64,000 bases of DNA from Magnetaquicoccus sp039908525 (GTDB lineage Bacteria; Pseudomonadota; Magnetococcia; Magnetococcales; Magnetaquicoccaceae): contig JAMOAY010000010.1 in assembly GCA_039908525.1 (NCBI GenBank), forward strand, positions 84,167 to 148,166, given 5' to 3'. Below are positions 51,961 through 60,456 of the stretch, one piece after another (position 1 is the stretch's first letter; every line of letters begins with the position of its first letter). A program made the position numbers and the translations under genes. The notes under the pieces were generated by a model that had not been told where the DNA came from, searched no databases, and saw only the letters and a program-made list of their open reading frames with translations.

Positions 51961-53967
51961 ATGGCGTATCACATGGTCGACGAGAAGGGTTCCACCAGAG
52001 GTCTGCAGAACGGGGAGTATCTTCTCTCGGACCCGGTGCTGTTGCAGGAGATGCGCACGGCACGCGAGGTCAGGCTGCCCGGTTCTTCCGCTCTCCTGGT
52101 CTCTTGTTATGCTCCCATTACCGAAAAGCTGATTGCGCAACTGCGGGCCAGAGGCATCGAGACTCTGTTTGCCGAGCCCATCCAGGGAAAATCGGTGCTG
52201 GCCTCCGTGGCCTACATGGAAAACATGTTTCAGGTGATCGACCAGATCGTCAGGAAGAGCCTGGGCAACGTCCAGGATCTGGCCACCTCGTTCCAGCATC
52301 GTCGTGACCAGCAAACCCTGGAGCGGTTGATGCGGGAGAATCTGGCGGATATTCAAGACCTGTTTCTCTCGGATCCCACAGAAAAGCTTTTAGCATTGAC
52401 TCGATATCATAATGGTACTGCACGGCACAGCATCGTGGCCAGTTTTCACATGATGGCCATAGGACGGGAGTTGGGTTGGTCGGACGCACAGATTGTCAAG
52501 GCTGCCGTGGCCGTTTTCAATCACGATATCGGCAAGACCAAGGTCTCCCTGGCCACTTTGGACTGGCCGGGGCGTTTGAACAACGAGCAGTGGAAAGAGA
52601 TCCAGTACCATCCCTTGCGGGGTGGTCTCCTGTTCCATCGGGCAGGAGAGACGCCGGATCTTCTGATGCTTGTGGCCTTGATGCACCATGAATGGTATGC
52701 AGCGGTGCCCGGCAAGGGGTACGGAGGGGCGACACTGTTCGCGGATTATCTCAAACAGTCCGTCCAGGTTGACATGCCGTCCGTGCTTGCGCAGATCACT
52801 CCGCAGGATCGGGAGATTCTGCATGCCTCCTCGCTGGTGGATATGGTTTCCGCCCTGGAGGAGCGCCGTTCCTACAAACAGGAGCTGGATCCGATCAAGG
52901 TGATCATCATCATGAATTCGGATGCAGTGTTGGGCCATTTCGACCCAGGGCACTACGCGGCATGGCACCGGATTTACCTGCGGCAGAATCCCAATCTGCT
53001 GCCTTTGGGGCGCCGGGTGGCCCTGCCCCGGGAGAAGGAGCAGCGTCTTTTTGTGCCGAAGCCGCCTAAAATGGTGAACGCTCTGCCGTTGTTGACCTAC
53101 TATGAACTGGTACAGTTGGGCATCCTGCCGGTTTTGAAGAATGTTGGCATGGATGTGGAACGTATCCGTCGGCGTGGCGGTCTGCTGCTCAAGGTGGTGG
53201 AGCAGATGAAAGAGGAAAAACGGTTGTCTTTTGACTGCTCCCCCGCCGCTTTGGAGGCGGCCGGCATCACCCTGCTCAAGGACCGCATCATCCCGGAAGA
53301 GGAGATGATTGAGCTGGATGCCTGGCGGGAGTGGTTGACCTATGAAGAGTTGGAGCGGAGCGAACTGCTTTCCCTGGTGCGCAGCCACCACTTTGATCTG
53401 GGCATTATCCGGAGGGAGGGGGGTATTGCCCCCTACCGGTTGAGCAGGCGAGGTGTGCGGATACCCGAGCAAAAGCTCCGCCGCTTGGGTATCGAGCTGT
53501 TGAAAAGGTGGACCGTGCGCCTGCCCGCCAGCGAAAACAGATTGACGGCGGAAGAGTTGGGCAAACTGGGGATCGGCGAAGCCCGCATCAAAGAGGCAGG
53601 ATGCCTGGAGAAGGTCAAGAGGCTCAAGAGCGTCCCATTGCAATGGCTCGAGGAGTGCGGTCTGGCCATTTCCAGTACGGAGATGGCCCGGTGCAACATT
53701 GACCCGGTGCGCAAGGTGTTCTATGACATTCTGGTGACCCAGGAGATCTCCTCGACCCGGGCCCAGTTTGTCATTTTGCGGGAGGGGGATCCCTATGAGG
53801 GGATGGAGGCTGCCCGCGAAAAGGGCGATCTGGACCCGGTGCAGGATCTTTTGCTCAACAAGATCGGGCCGGTGGTCATGGATTTTTCCGAGCTGGTTGC
53901 CATGCCGGATCTGAGTCATGTGCGCATGGGCAGCCACTGGGGCGTTTCCGAGACAGAACACCTGTAG
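51961..53967 (+). CDS. divergent HD-GYP-type phosphohydrolase with C-terminal repeats
   Basis: This 668-residue protein has an N-terminal domain (about 1-100) like that before HD-GYP domains, then an HD-type domain with H156 region, H188-D189 in FNHDIGKTKV, H217 in YHPLRGG and H242/H243 in MHHEWY. The GYP motif reads GKGYGG (252-256). The layout suits a c-di-GMP phosphodiesterase but the DGxGYP signature is altered, so activity is uncertain. Residues about 360-600 contain degenerate helical repeats of the type LTxxELxxLGI (LTYYELVQLGI, LTYEELERSEL, LTAEELGKLGI). ATG at 51961 is chosen; TTG at 51952 is the alternative. Confidence 0.75.
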   Translation: MAYHMVDEKGSTRGLQNGEYLLSDPVLLQEMRTAREVRLPGSSALLVSCYAPITEKLIAQLRARGIETLFAEPIQGKSVLASVAYMENMFQVIDQIVRKSLGNVQDLATSFQHRRDQQTLERLMRENLADIQDLFLSDPTEKLLALTRYHNGTARHSIVASFHMMAIGRELGWSDAQIVKAAVAVFNHDIGKTKVSLATLDWPGRLNNEQWKEIQYHPLRGGLLFHRAGETPDLLMLVALMHHEWYAAVPGKGYGGATLFADYLKQSVQVDMPSVLAQITPQDREILHASSLVDMVSALEERRSYKQELDPIKVIIIMNSDAVLGHFDPGHYAAWHRIYLRQNPNLLPLGRRVALPREKEQRLFVPKPPKMVNALPLLTYYELVQLGILPVLKNVGMDVERIRRRGGLLLKVVEQMKEEKRLSFDCSPAALEAAGITLLKDRIIPEEEMIELDAWREWLTYEELERSELLSLVRSHHFDLGIIRREGGIAPYRLSRRGVRIPEQKLRRLGIELLKRWTVRLPASENRLTAEELGKLGIGEARIKEAGCLEKVKRLKSVPLQWLEECGLAISSTEMARCNIDPVRKVFYDILVTQEISSTRAQFVILREGDPYEGMEAAREKGDLDPVQDLLLNKIGPVVMDFSELVAMPDLSHVRMGSHWGVSETEHL

Positions 53968-53982
53968 AGAGAGGTCTCCAGG

Positions 53983-54002
53983 GTCTGTGGAGTCCTCCAG
54001 AC
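53983..54002. terminator. weak convergent hairpin
   Basis: GTCTGTGGAG and CTCCAGAC can pair with one bulge across a very short loop in the 37-base gap between two convergent genes. Confidence 0.25.
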
Positions 54003-54004
54003 TC

Positions 54005-55336
54005 CTACTCTGCGGCAAAAAGCGCCTTCAGGGTATCCTCGAAGGCCTTGGCCTGATAGTGGGTGAGTTCCAGCTCCAATGGCCGATCGGGTGGGGCGAG
54101 CACGACGGCATCACCCTCCTTCCAGAAAGGGATCACCCACTGCTCCTGTCCGTGGAAGGCGATCAGGGTCAGCCAGGGTTCCGCATGGGTTTTGGACGGC
54201 ACTCCCCGCCAGGCGTCCCGGATGAGCACCTCCTCCATGCCGGACCAGACCGGTTTGGGCCACTGCCCCTCTTTCTTGGCGGTGGCCAGTGTTTTGCCCT
54301 GGTAGGTGACCTGAAGCTTCTCCGGTGCCGGACGGTTGCCCAGAGGTCGCAGGGCCACCAGCTCCATGGCAGACTTGTCCAGCTCTTCCGCCACATTGTC
54401 CAACAGGAGGGCATCCGGTTCACCCTCGCGCCAAGCCAATACACGGCCCTCCTGGCGTTGAAACCGCACCTCTTCTTTGTTGCCCGTCCCACTCTCCACC
54501 ACCAGGGTCCAATCCGGTTTGCCCTCTTTGAAAGCCTCCCCGGCGGTGCGGGGAGAAAAACCGCTGCCATTGGCCTGCAGCAGTTGTCGCAGCCAACCCT
54601 CTACCCGGTTCTCCGAGGCCGCGTCCGTCACGGGAGCAAGCAGCCTCCAGCCTTTGTCTTTCTCCCTGGCCAGTTGCAACGAACCGACGGCCGATTCCCG
54701 GCGGACAGACTGCAGCTCCTGTGCAGAGCGTAGGGTAAACAGCCGTTTGTCCCGGACATCCAGCGGATTTTGCAACAGGCCGGCGACCACCTGGGCAGAG
54801 ATCAGAACCACCGGGCCATCCTGGCCAATCTGGAGATACTGTTTTTTGCTGGCCGGGGCGCTGCGTCCCACACTCAGCTTCAGGGTGGCCCCGGCGCCAT
54901 TGTCGACCGTCAACACGCTGGTTGGCCGATCCAGGCCGAACTGGGCGGCATCCGCACCGTTGTCTGCCACCTTCCGGTCGTAACTCTCGCCCAGAATCTC
55001 CAGCAGGCGTTGCACCGCCGCATCGTGGGTCCGTTTTTTCTCCGGGGCAACAATCTGCCAGCGCCCCATCGGTTCCCGGCCATCCTGGCCCTTGGTCTGG
55101 GCCACGATGGTCACACTGTCGCTTTCTTTGCCCGTTTCATGCGTCGACCGCCACCATTGCAGACGCACCACCGCCTGAGGCGGGATGGCACTGATGGCGC
55201 GGGAGGCCTTGTCTTCCTGTGTGCGTTGGGCATCCCGCCGATCCAACCACCAAAGCACCGATACCGCCATGATCAGCAGCAGCAGCAACGAAAGATTGAC
55301 GCGCCAACCCTTGGCCACCGATGATGTGTCCGTCAT
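54005..55336 (-). CDS. DUF4340-family membrane-anchored protein
   Basis: This 443-residue protein has one N-terminal transmembrane anchor (about 15-31, LSLLLLLIMAVSVLWWL) and a long extracytoplasmic part made of repeated beta-rich units of the DUF4340 type (WQIVAPEKKRTHDAAVQRLLEIL, FGLDRPTSVLTV, VYAKKQYLQIGQ-like segments). Proteins of this kind follow GldG-like genes in a widespread ABC-type cluster. It is the last gene of the four-gene operon, 13 bases after the GldG-like gene. Function of the family is unknown. Confidence 0.83.
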   Translation of the reverse strand: MTDTSSVAKGWRVNLSLLLLLIMAVSVLWWLDRRDAQRTQEDKASRAISAIPPQAVVRLQWWRSTHETGKESDSVTIVAQTKGQDGREPMGRWQIVAPEKKRTHDAAVQRLLEILGESYDRKVADNGADAAQFGLDRPTSVLTVDNGAGATLKLSVGRSAPASKKQYLQIGQDGPVVLISAQVVAGLLQNPLDVRDKRLFTLRSAQELQSVRRESAVGSLQLAREKDKGWRLLAPVTDAASENRVEGWLRQLLQANGSGFSPRTAGEAFKEGKPDWTLVVESGTGNKEEVRFQRQEGRVLAWREGEPDALLLDNVAEELDKSAMELVALRPLGNRPAPEKLQVTYQGKTLATAKKEGQWPKPVWSGMEEVLIRDAWRGVPSKTHAEPWLTLIAFHGQEQWVIPFWKEGDAVVLAPPDRPLELELTHYQAKAFEDTLKALFAAE

Positions 55337-55349
55337 GCAAGATCCTCCC

Positions 55350-56747
55350 TCATCGCTGCCTGCGCCCTCTCCAGATGGTGAAACCCGTCACCAGCAGCAA
55401 CAGGGGCACGCCGAAGACCAACCCCACAAAGAGCAGTGTTCCGCTGCCTTGTGACAGCAGCAGACCGGAATCTGCCACCTCCTTGGCCTTGATGGCGATA
55501 AAATTTTCATCCTCGGCGAGCCAACGCACCATGTTGAGGAACAGATCGGTGTTGCCGGAAAAGCCGACATAGGCATCGGCTGCGAAATCGGAATCCCCGA
55601 CAACCACCAGTCGCCTCTTCTCCTTCTGCACCGTCACCCCCAACAAAACGGGCCCTTTCTGGTCTGTGCTGGCGTTGAACTCCACCGAGCCACCTTCCAG
55701 GGTGCCCATCTTCAGCCAACCCCGTTCGGCGCCAGAGAGCAGACGTACCACAGTCGGTCGCGCCGGATCCTTGGTTTGCTCGGCCGATGGCTCCTCCAGG
55801 CGCAAACCCCGTGCCTCCGGAAAGAAGGAGGCGGCCTGCAATCCACCGGTGATGGGATGGTCCGCATCGTACTGGTTGACCAACGGTGTTGTGACCCCGC
55901 CGCCAAACAGGCGGGCCACAGGATCAATGACGGTCCCCTCCAGCAAAGTCACCCCAAAGGATTTCAACAGCGGCTCCAGGCCGGTCTGGGTGTTCGGATC
56001 GCTCATGAGCAGGATGCGTCCCCCCGCTTCCCACCAAAGCTGCAGGCGCTCCACCTCGACGGGCAGCAGTGGCGTACGCGGTCCAGCCAACACGATGGCC
56101 ACGGTATCCGCAGCGATCTTTTCCACCTCGGCCAAGTGGATGGAGGCCACCTGATACCCTTCCCCCTTGAGCAGAGCGGCGGCTTTGGAATAGGCCAGAC
56201 GCTCCTGGCCGGCGCGCCCCCCTCTATCCGACATGGCCTCCCCCCGTTCCGGGAGCAGATGTTCCCCGTGTCCGCTGACAAAACGTATCGTCTTGGTACC
56301 GCCCTTGGCCAGACGGATCAGGGCATTGGTCAGCGCCTCTTCGGTGGTGTCGGTTACCTTTTCGGTCTTCTCCGCCGCACGCAGGACGATGGTACCATAC
56401 ATGGCCACATCCGCCTGGCGGGCCGCAGCCGGATCCAGGTCAGGGTCAATGAAGCGGATGGTCAGTTCCGGGTTGGCAGCACGATATTTTTCCAGCAGGG
56501 CAGTCAGCTGGCCACGCTGCTCACCCTGTTCCTGAACATAGACAGTGGCGCTGAGCCCCTTGGCAAACGATTTGACCGCCTTGATCGACTGCTCGGACAA
56601 AGAGTGGCGGTGGGTGGCCGTCCAGTCCCAACGCACGGGGTAGCGGTGACTGGCATAGGCCAGGACGACCAGCAACAGCAACAGGATCAAGCCCATGGAA
56701 GAGCTTTGCAAGCTCAGCGTCAAACGTGTGGCGCGATTCATTTTCAT
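55350..56747 (-). CDS. GldG-like ABC transporter auxiliary protein
   Basis: This 465-residue protein has an N-terminal transmembrane helix (about 15-32), a large periplasmic region of the GldG/DUF4350-like type (VRWDWTATHRHSLSEQSIKAVKS, IRFVSGHGEHLLPERGE, ILLMSDPNTQTGLEPLLKSFGV) and a C-terminal helix (LLFVGLVFGVPLLLLVTGF) followed by a basic tail. GldG and relatives work with the permease GldF and ATPase GldA. In organisms without gliding, the complex's substrate is unknown. GGGAGGG precedes the ATG. Confidence 0.85.
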   Translation of the reverse strand: MKMNRATRLTLSLQSSSMGLILLLLLVVLAYASHRYPVRWDWTATHRHSLSEQSIKAVKSFAKGLSATVYVQEQGEQRGQLTALLEKYRAANPELTIRFIDPDLDPAAARQADVAMYGTIVLRAAEKTEKVTDTTEEALTNALIRLAKGGTKTIRFVSGHGEHLLPERGEAMSDRGGRAGQERLAYSKAAALLKGEGYQVASIHLAEVEKIAADTVAIVLAGPRTPLLPVEVERLQLWWEAGGRILLMSDPNTQTGLEPLLKSFGVTLLEGTVIDPVARLFGGGVTTPLVNQYDADHPITGGLQAASFFPEARGLRLEEPSAEQTKDPARPTVVRLLSGAERGWLKMGTLEGGSVEFNASTDQKGPVLLGVTVQKEKRRLVVVGDSDFAADAYVGFSGNTDLFLNMVRWLAEDENFIAIKAKEVADSGLLLSQGSGTLLFVGLVFGVPLLLLVTGFTIWRGRRQR

Positions 56748-56769
56748 TGTGCATCCCTCCCATCACGCC

Positions 56770-57537
56770 CTAGCCGCGGATACGTTCTGCCATCAGGCGC
56801 TGCCGCGCAAACAGAAGCCCCGTGGCAGCCAGCAACAAAAAATAGACCAGGTCGGTGCTGCTCACCACCCCGGTGAGAAAATTCTGGTAATGGCCGGTGA
56901 TGGAGAGATAGCCCAACAGGAGACCGACTCCGCTGCCGCCCGCCTCTCCCATCCATGCAGCCACCCAGAGCAGCAGCAGGAGTCCAAAGGCCGCCAGGGC
57001 GGCCACAATGGGATTGTCGGTGGCGCTGGAGGCCGCCAACCCCACAGCCCCGAAGGAGGCCGCCAGCAGAAACAGGCCCAGGAGCCCGGAGAGCAGTTGG
57101 CCCAGGTCCGGTTTGCCAAAAAAGAACAACAGGAACGTGGGCAGAGAGAGCAGGCTGACCGTAATAGCCAAAAACAGCAGCAGGCCAAGATACTTACCCA
57201 GGATGATCTCCATGGGGGCCAGTGGTGAGGAGGCAATGGCCGCCCAGGTGCCCCGCCTCTTCTCCTCGGCAAACAGGCGCATGGTGACCATGGGTATGAT
57301 CAACAACAGCATGACCGCCGCATTGCCCAACATGGGGGCAATGGTCCAGTCGGTCAGAGAGAGCTTGCCGACCTCGCCATAGCTCTGGAACTGCACCAGC
57401 TTGACCTGATAATTGAAGACCGCAGCCATGAACATGTAGGCCGTGATGGCGAACAGGACCGCCAGCAGAGTCCAGGCCAGGGGGGAGAGAAACATGCTGC
57501 GGAGCTCCCGCAGGGCAATCGTCCCGATGGCTCTCAT
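56770..57537 (-). CDS. ABC-2-type permease (GldF-like)
   Basis: This 255-residue protein has six hydrophobic segments and the usual N-terminal pattern of ABC-2 permeases (ALRELRSMFLSPLAWTLLAVLFA; FAEEKRRGTWAAIASSPL, the conserved cytoplasmic motif after helix 2). Its ATG overlaps the ATPase stop (ATGA), so the two are coupled. It should form the membrane channel or flippase core with the ATPase at 57534. Confidence 0.88.
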   Translation of the reverse strand: MRAIGTIALRELRSMFLSPLAWTLLAVLFAITAYMFMAAVFNYQVKLVQFQSYGEVGKLSLTDWTIAPMLGNAAVMLLLIIPMVTMRLFAEEKRRGTWAAIASSPLAPMEIILGKYLGLLLFLAITVSLLSLPTFLLFFFGKPDLGQLLSGLLGLFLLAASFGAVGLAASSATDNPIVAALAAFGLLLLLWVAAWMGEAGGSGVGLLLGYLSITGHYQNFLTGVVSSTDLVYFLLLAATGLLFARQRLMAERIRG

Positions 57538-58505
57538 GACAGCACCTCCCGGGAGGTCTCGACAGCAGAGGTCTCCCCATCCTCTTCCCGGGTGGTCAGG
57601 TGCAAAAAGATCTCTTCAAGGGATTCGCCCGTCGGTACCAGTTCGCGCAGATCCCAAGCCTGGGCAGCCGAGCGGTGCACCAGTTCAGGGATGGGATCTT
57701 CGCCCTTGCAGGGGGTGATGGTCCAGCCCCCCTGTTTCTCCTGGATGCAGGCCACGCCCGGCACCTGCCGCAGGAGTTCGGGATCCGGTGGCCGCAACCA
57801 GCGTATGAAAAAGGAGCCACTGCTGGCGGCCTTCTGTTCCAGCCCCTCCAGGGTGTCGTTGGCCACGATGCGTCCCTGGTTGATGACCGCCACCCGGTTG
57901 CAGGTCATGCGCACCTCCGGCAGGATATGGGTCGAAAGCAGCACCGAATGCTCCCCCCCCAACTCGCGAACCAGTTGCCGGATCTCCCGGATCTGGATCG
58001 GATCCAGACCCACCGTGGGCTCGTCCAGGATCACCACCTCAGGACTGTGCACAATGGCCTGGGCGATTCCGGCTCGCTGTTGGTATCCTTTGGAAAGATT
58101 GCGCAGCAGGCGATCCGCGACATGTTTCAACCCGCACCGGTCCATGGTGTGCTCCACCGCACCACGCAACCGGGCCCGCGGTACACGACGCAAGCCCGCC
58201 AGATAGGTGAGATACTCCCGCACGGTCATTTCGTCGTAGACCGGTGGGGATTCTGGCAGGAAGCCGATCTTGGCCCGCGCGGCCACCGGGTTGGCAATCA
58301 TGTCCAGCCCGGCGACATGGACACTGCCCTCTGTGGGGGCCAGAATACCGGCCAGGATGCGCATGGCCGTGGTCTTTCCCGCGCCGTTGGGGCCCAGAAA
58401 TCCCATCACTTCTCCCCGTTGCACCTGGAATCCGATCGAGTCCAACGCCTTGGTGGAACCGTAGTTTCGGGTCAGGTCGGATATTTCAATCATTATTTCC
58501 GGCAT
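57534..58505 (-). CDS. ABC transporter ATPase (GldA/CcmA-like)
   Basis: This 323-residue ATPase has Walker A GPNGAGKTT, the signature LSKGYQQRAGIAQA, Walker B VVILDEPTVGLD and the H-loop STHILPEVR, followed by an extended C-terminal domain of about 100 residues. It heads the operon with permease, GldG-like and DUF4340 proteins. A sigma-70 promoter lies at 58541-58569. The genes of this cluster are common in proteobacteria; a role in envelope or polysaccharide handling has been suggested only by analogy. Confidence 0.92.
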   Translation of the reverse strand: MPEIMIEISDLTRNYGSTKALDSIGFQVQRGEVMGFLGPNGAGKTTAMRILAGILAPTEGSVHVAGLDMIANPVAARAKIGFLPESPPVYDEMTVREYLTYLAGLRRVPRARLRGAVEHTMDRCGLKHVADRLLRNLSKGYQQRAGIAQAIVHSPEVVILDEPTVGLDPIQIREIRQLVRELGGEHSVLLSTHILPEVRMTCNRVAVINQGRIVANDTLEGLEQKAASSGSFFIRWLRPPDPELLRQVPGVACIQEKQGGWTITPCKGEDPIPELVHRSAAQAWDLRELVPTGESLEEIFLHLTTREEDGETSAVETSREVLS

Positions 58506-58540
58506 GACAGTTCCTCAATAGATGTGCAATCAACAGGGGC

Positions 58541-58569
58541 ACTATAGCCGTGTCGGCCTGCCCTGGCAA
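58541..58569 (-). promoter_or_regulatory. sigma-70 promoter of the ABC/GldG operon
   Basis: Reading the minus strand, TTGCCA and TATAGT are separated by exactly 17 bases, 35 bases upstream of the ATPase ATG. One of the best consensus matches in the window. Confidence 0.6.
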
Positions 58570-58675
58570 GAGAGCGCAAATCCCGGCGCGGCCTCGTGCC
58601 GCTCTGTTTCATTCCTGTGCCATCCTGTGGCATACTGCGCCCTCGCACGGACCATTCTATCATTTGGAAAAAGTC

Positions 58676-59368
58676 ATGTCCAAGCGGTTGATCATGCTGA
58701 TGGTGGTGGTGGCGGCTTTGTTCCTGTACGGCACGCTGGGCCGCCAACTGAGTCTGGACAGTCTGAAGAGCCAGTACCACCTTCTGGTCGCCCTGCAGGC
58801 CGAATCTCCCTGGGGTGTTGCTGCGGCGTTTTTTTTGTCGTACGTCGCCATGGTGGCCCTGTCGCTGCCCGGTGTCACCTTCATGACGCTGGCGGGCGGG
58901 GCGCTGTTCGGCCTGGGGCTGGGCACCCTGTTGGTTTCGTTCGCAGCCAGTCTGGGGGCGACCGCCGCCTTTCTGTTGGCCCGCTATCTCCTGCGCGACA
59001 CGCTCCAGCACCGTTTTGCCGAACAGTTGGCCCGTATCAACCAGGGACTGGTCGATGCAGGGGTGTTCTATCTGCTCACCTTGCGCCTGTTGCCGGTGGT
59101 TCCCTCGGCGTTGGTCAACCTGCTGATGGGCGTCACCGCCTTGCCGACCCGTACCTTCTACTGGGTCAGCCAGCTGGGCATGCTGGCCGCCACCCTGATT
59201 TACGTGCGGGCAGGCACCCAACTGGCGCGACTGCAACACCCTTCCGATCTTTTCAACCTCGAACTGTTGGGACCGTTGCTGGCGCTGGCCTGTCTGCCCC
59301 TCCTGGTCAAACAGCTTCTGAACAGGGCTGGCGCATGGCCATTCATGCGCAGGTCCGGCAGTGGTTGA
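58676..59368 (+). CDS. TVP38/TMEM64 (DedA-like VTT) membrane protein
   Basis: This 230-residue protein has five or six membrane segments and the VTT core: LPGVTFMTLAGGALFGLGLGTLL (with the re-entrant glycine-rich loop), FLLARYLLRDTLQHRF and LRLLPVVPSALVNLLMGVT. Relatives include lipid scramblase-like DedA/YdjX proteins. The start at 58676 follows the family. Its 3' end overlaps the convergent dmeF gene by 26 bases. Possible promoter TTCATT/CATACT with 17-base spacing lies just upstream. Confidence 0.88.
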   Translation: MSKRLIMLMVVVAALFLYGTLGRQLSLDSLKSQYHLLVALQAESPWGVAAAFFLSYVAMVALSLPGVTFMTLAGGALFGLGLGTLLVSFAASLGATAAFLLARYLLRDTLQHRFAEQLARINQGLVDAGVFYLLTLRLLPVVPSALVNLLMGVTALPTRTFYWVSQLGMLAATLIYVRAGTQLARLQHPSDLFNLELLGPLLALACLPLLVKQLLNRAGAWPFMRRSGSG

Positions 59369-60332
59369 TCTCCACGGAGAGATGGTCCAGGCCGGCAATG
59401 CTGCGCAGCAGGGCCTTGTAGTGGTCGGTGTCACGGGGTTGGTGGGCAATCAGCGAAACGATGCATGCGTGGCTGGCCGGTCCTACCCGCCAGACATGCA
59501 GATCCGCAATTTCACACCCCGGTTCCGCCTGCAGGCAGTGACGAACCCTCTCCTGTAACGGTCGGGTATCCTCGGCGTCCAGCAGGGTTTTAGAACTTTC
59601 CCGGATCAATCCGTAACCCCACACACCGATCACCCCGGAACCGATGAGCCCCATCAGGGGATCCATCCACAGCCAGCCCAGGGTCATCCCGCACAGCAGA
59701 GCGACAATGGCCGTGACCGAGGTCAGGGCATCGGCCAGCACGTGCAAATAGGCCCCCTTGAGGTTGAGATCCTGGTGATGAGGTTGCCCTGCATCGTGAT
59801 CATGGTCGTGTTCGTGGCCGTGATCATGATGATGATCGTGATGGTCGTCATGGTGGTGACCGTGACCATGTTCGTGCGCACCACCGAGCAGCCAAGCGCT
59901 CAGCAGGTTGACCGCCAGACCGGAGACCGCCACCCACAGAGCCGTGTTGAACTCCACCGGGATCGGGGAGAGCAGGCGTTGCACCGATTCAAACGCCATC
60001 AGCACGGCGATGATACTCAGAATGATGGCGCTGGCGAAACCACCCAGAGGTCCCACCTTGCCCGCTCCGAAGGTGAAACGGGGATTGTTGGCGTTGCGAC
60101 GCACAAAAACATAGGCGAAAGCCGCCAGGCCCAAGGCGGCCGCATGGGTGCCCATATGCCATCCATCGGCCGTCAGGGCCATCGATCCTGTCGCATAGCC
60201 CGCGCCCAACTCGACGATCATGGTAACCAGGGTCAGACAAACCACCCAACGAGTTCGTTGCTCCGCAGGCTGTTGGAGATGCAATCCGAAGTGATGTTCA
60301 TGATACCAGTGGGTTGTGTCATGGTTGGCCAC
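59343..60332 (-). CDS. dmeF: cation diffusion facilitator DmeF (divalent metal exporter)
   Basis: This 329-residue CDF transporter has six membrane helices with metal-site residues in ALTADGWHMGTHAAA and LHVLADALTSVTAI. A histidine- and aspartate-rich loop of about 30 residues lies between helices 4 and 5, and the N-terminus has HDTTHWYHEHHFG, a feature of DmeF. DmeF exports Co and Ni, sometimes Zn or Cd, from the cytoplasm to the periplasm by proton antiport. A MerR-family operator lies 40-70 bases upstream, indicating metal-induced expression. It converges on the TVP38 gene. Confidence 0.9.
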   Translation of the reverse strand: MANHDTTHWYHEHHFGLHLQQPAEQRTRWVVCLTLVTMIVELGAGYATGSMALTADGWHMGTHAAALGLAAFAYVFVRRNANNPRFTFGAGKVGPLGGFASAIILSIIAVLMAFESVQRLLSPIPVEFNTALWVAVSGLAVNLLSAWLLGGAHEHGHGHHHDDHHDHHHDHGHEHDHDHDAGQPHHQDLNLKGAYLHVLADALTSVTAIVALLCGMTLGWLWMDPLMGLIGSGVIGVWGYGLIRESSKTLLDAEDTRPLQERVRHCLQAEPGCEIADLHVWRVGPASHACIVSLIAHQPRDTDHYKALLRSIAGLDHLSVEINHCRTCA

Positions 60333-60372
60333 CGAACAAGGCTCCTTTGAGAAGATGGAAAATCCCTTGTTC

Positions 60373-60403
60373 AGTGAGAACCCTGTAGCAGCTACAGAGT
60401 CAA
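60373..60403 (-). promoter_or_regulatory. MerR-family-type operator/promoter of dmeF
   Basis: On the minus strand, TTGACT is followed by a 19-base spacer that contains CTGTAGCTGCTACAG, a perfect 7-bp dyad around a central base (plus-strand positions 60383-60397), then CTCACT as the -10. The overlong spacer and dyad between -35 and -10 are the hallmark of promoters activated by MerR-family metal regulators (CadR/PbrR/ZntR type). No such regulator gene lies next to it. Confidence 0.78.
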
Positions 60404-60456
60404 GCCCCTTTTTTGCGGGAGTGCACGGAAAGTACGGGAGACTATTCGACGGATGG

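Noticed and set aside
59788..59880. Short tandem DNA repeat near 59.8 kb
   Set aside because: It is the codon pattern of the His/Asp-rich loop of DmeF, not an independent repeat.
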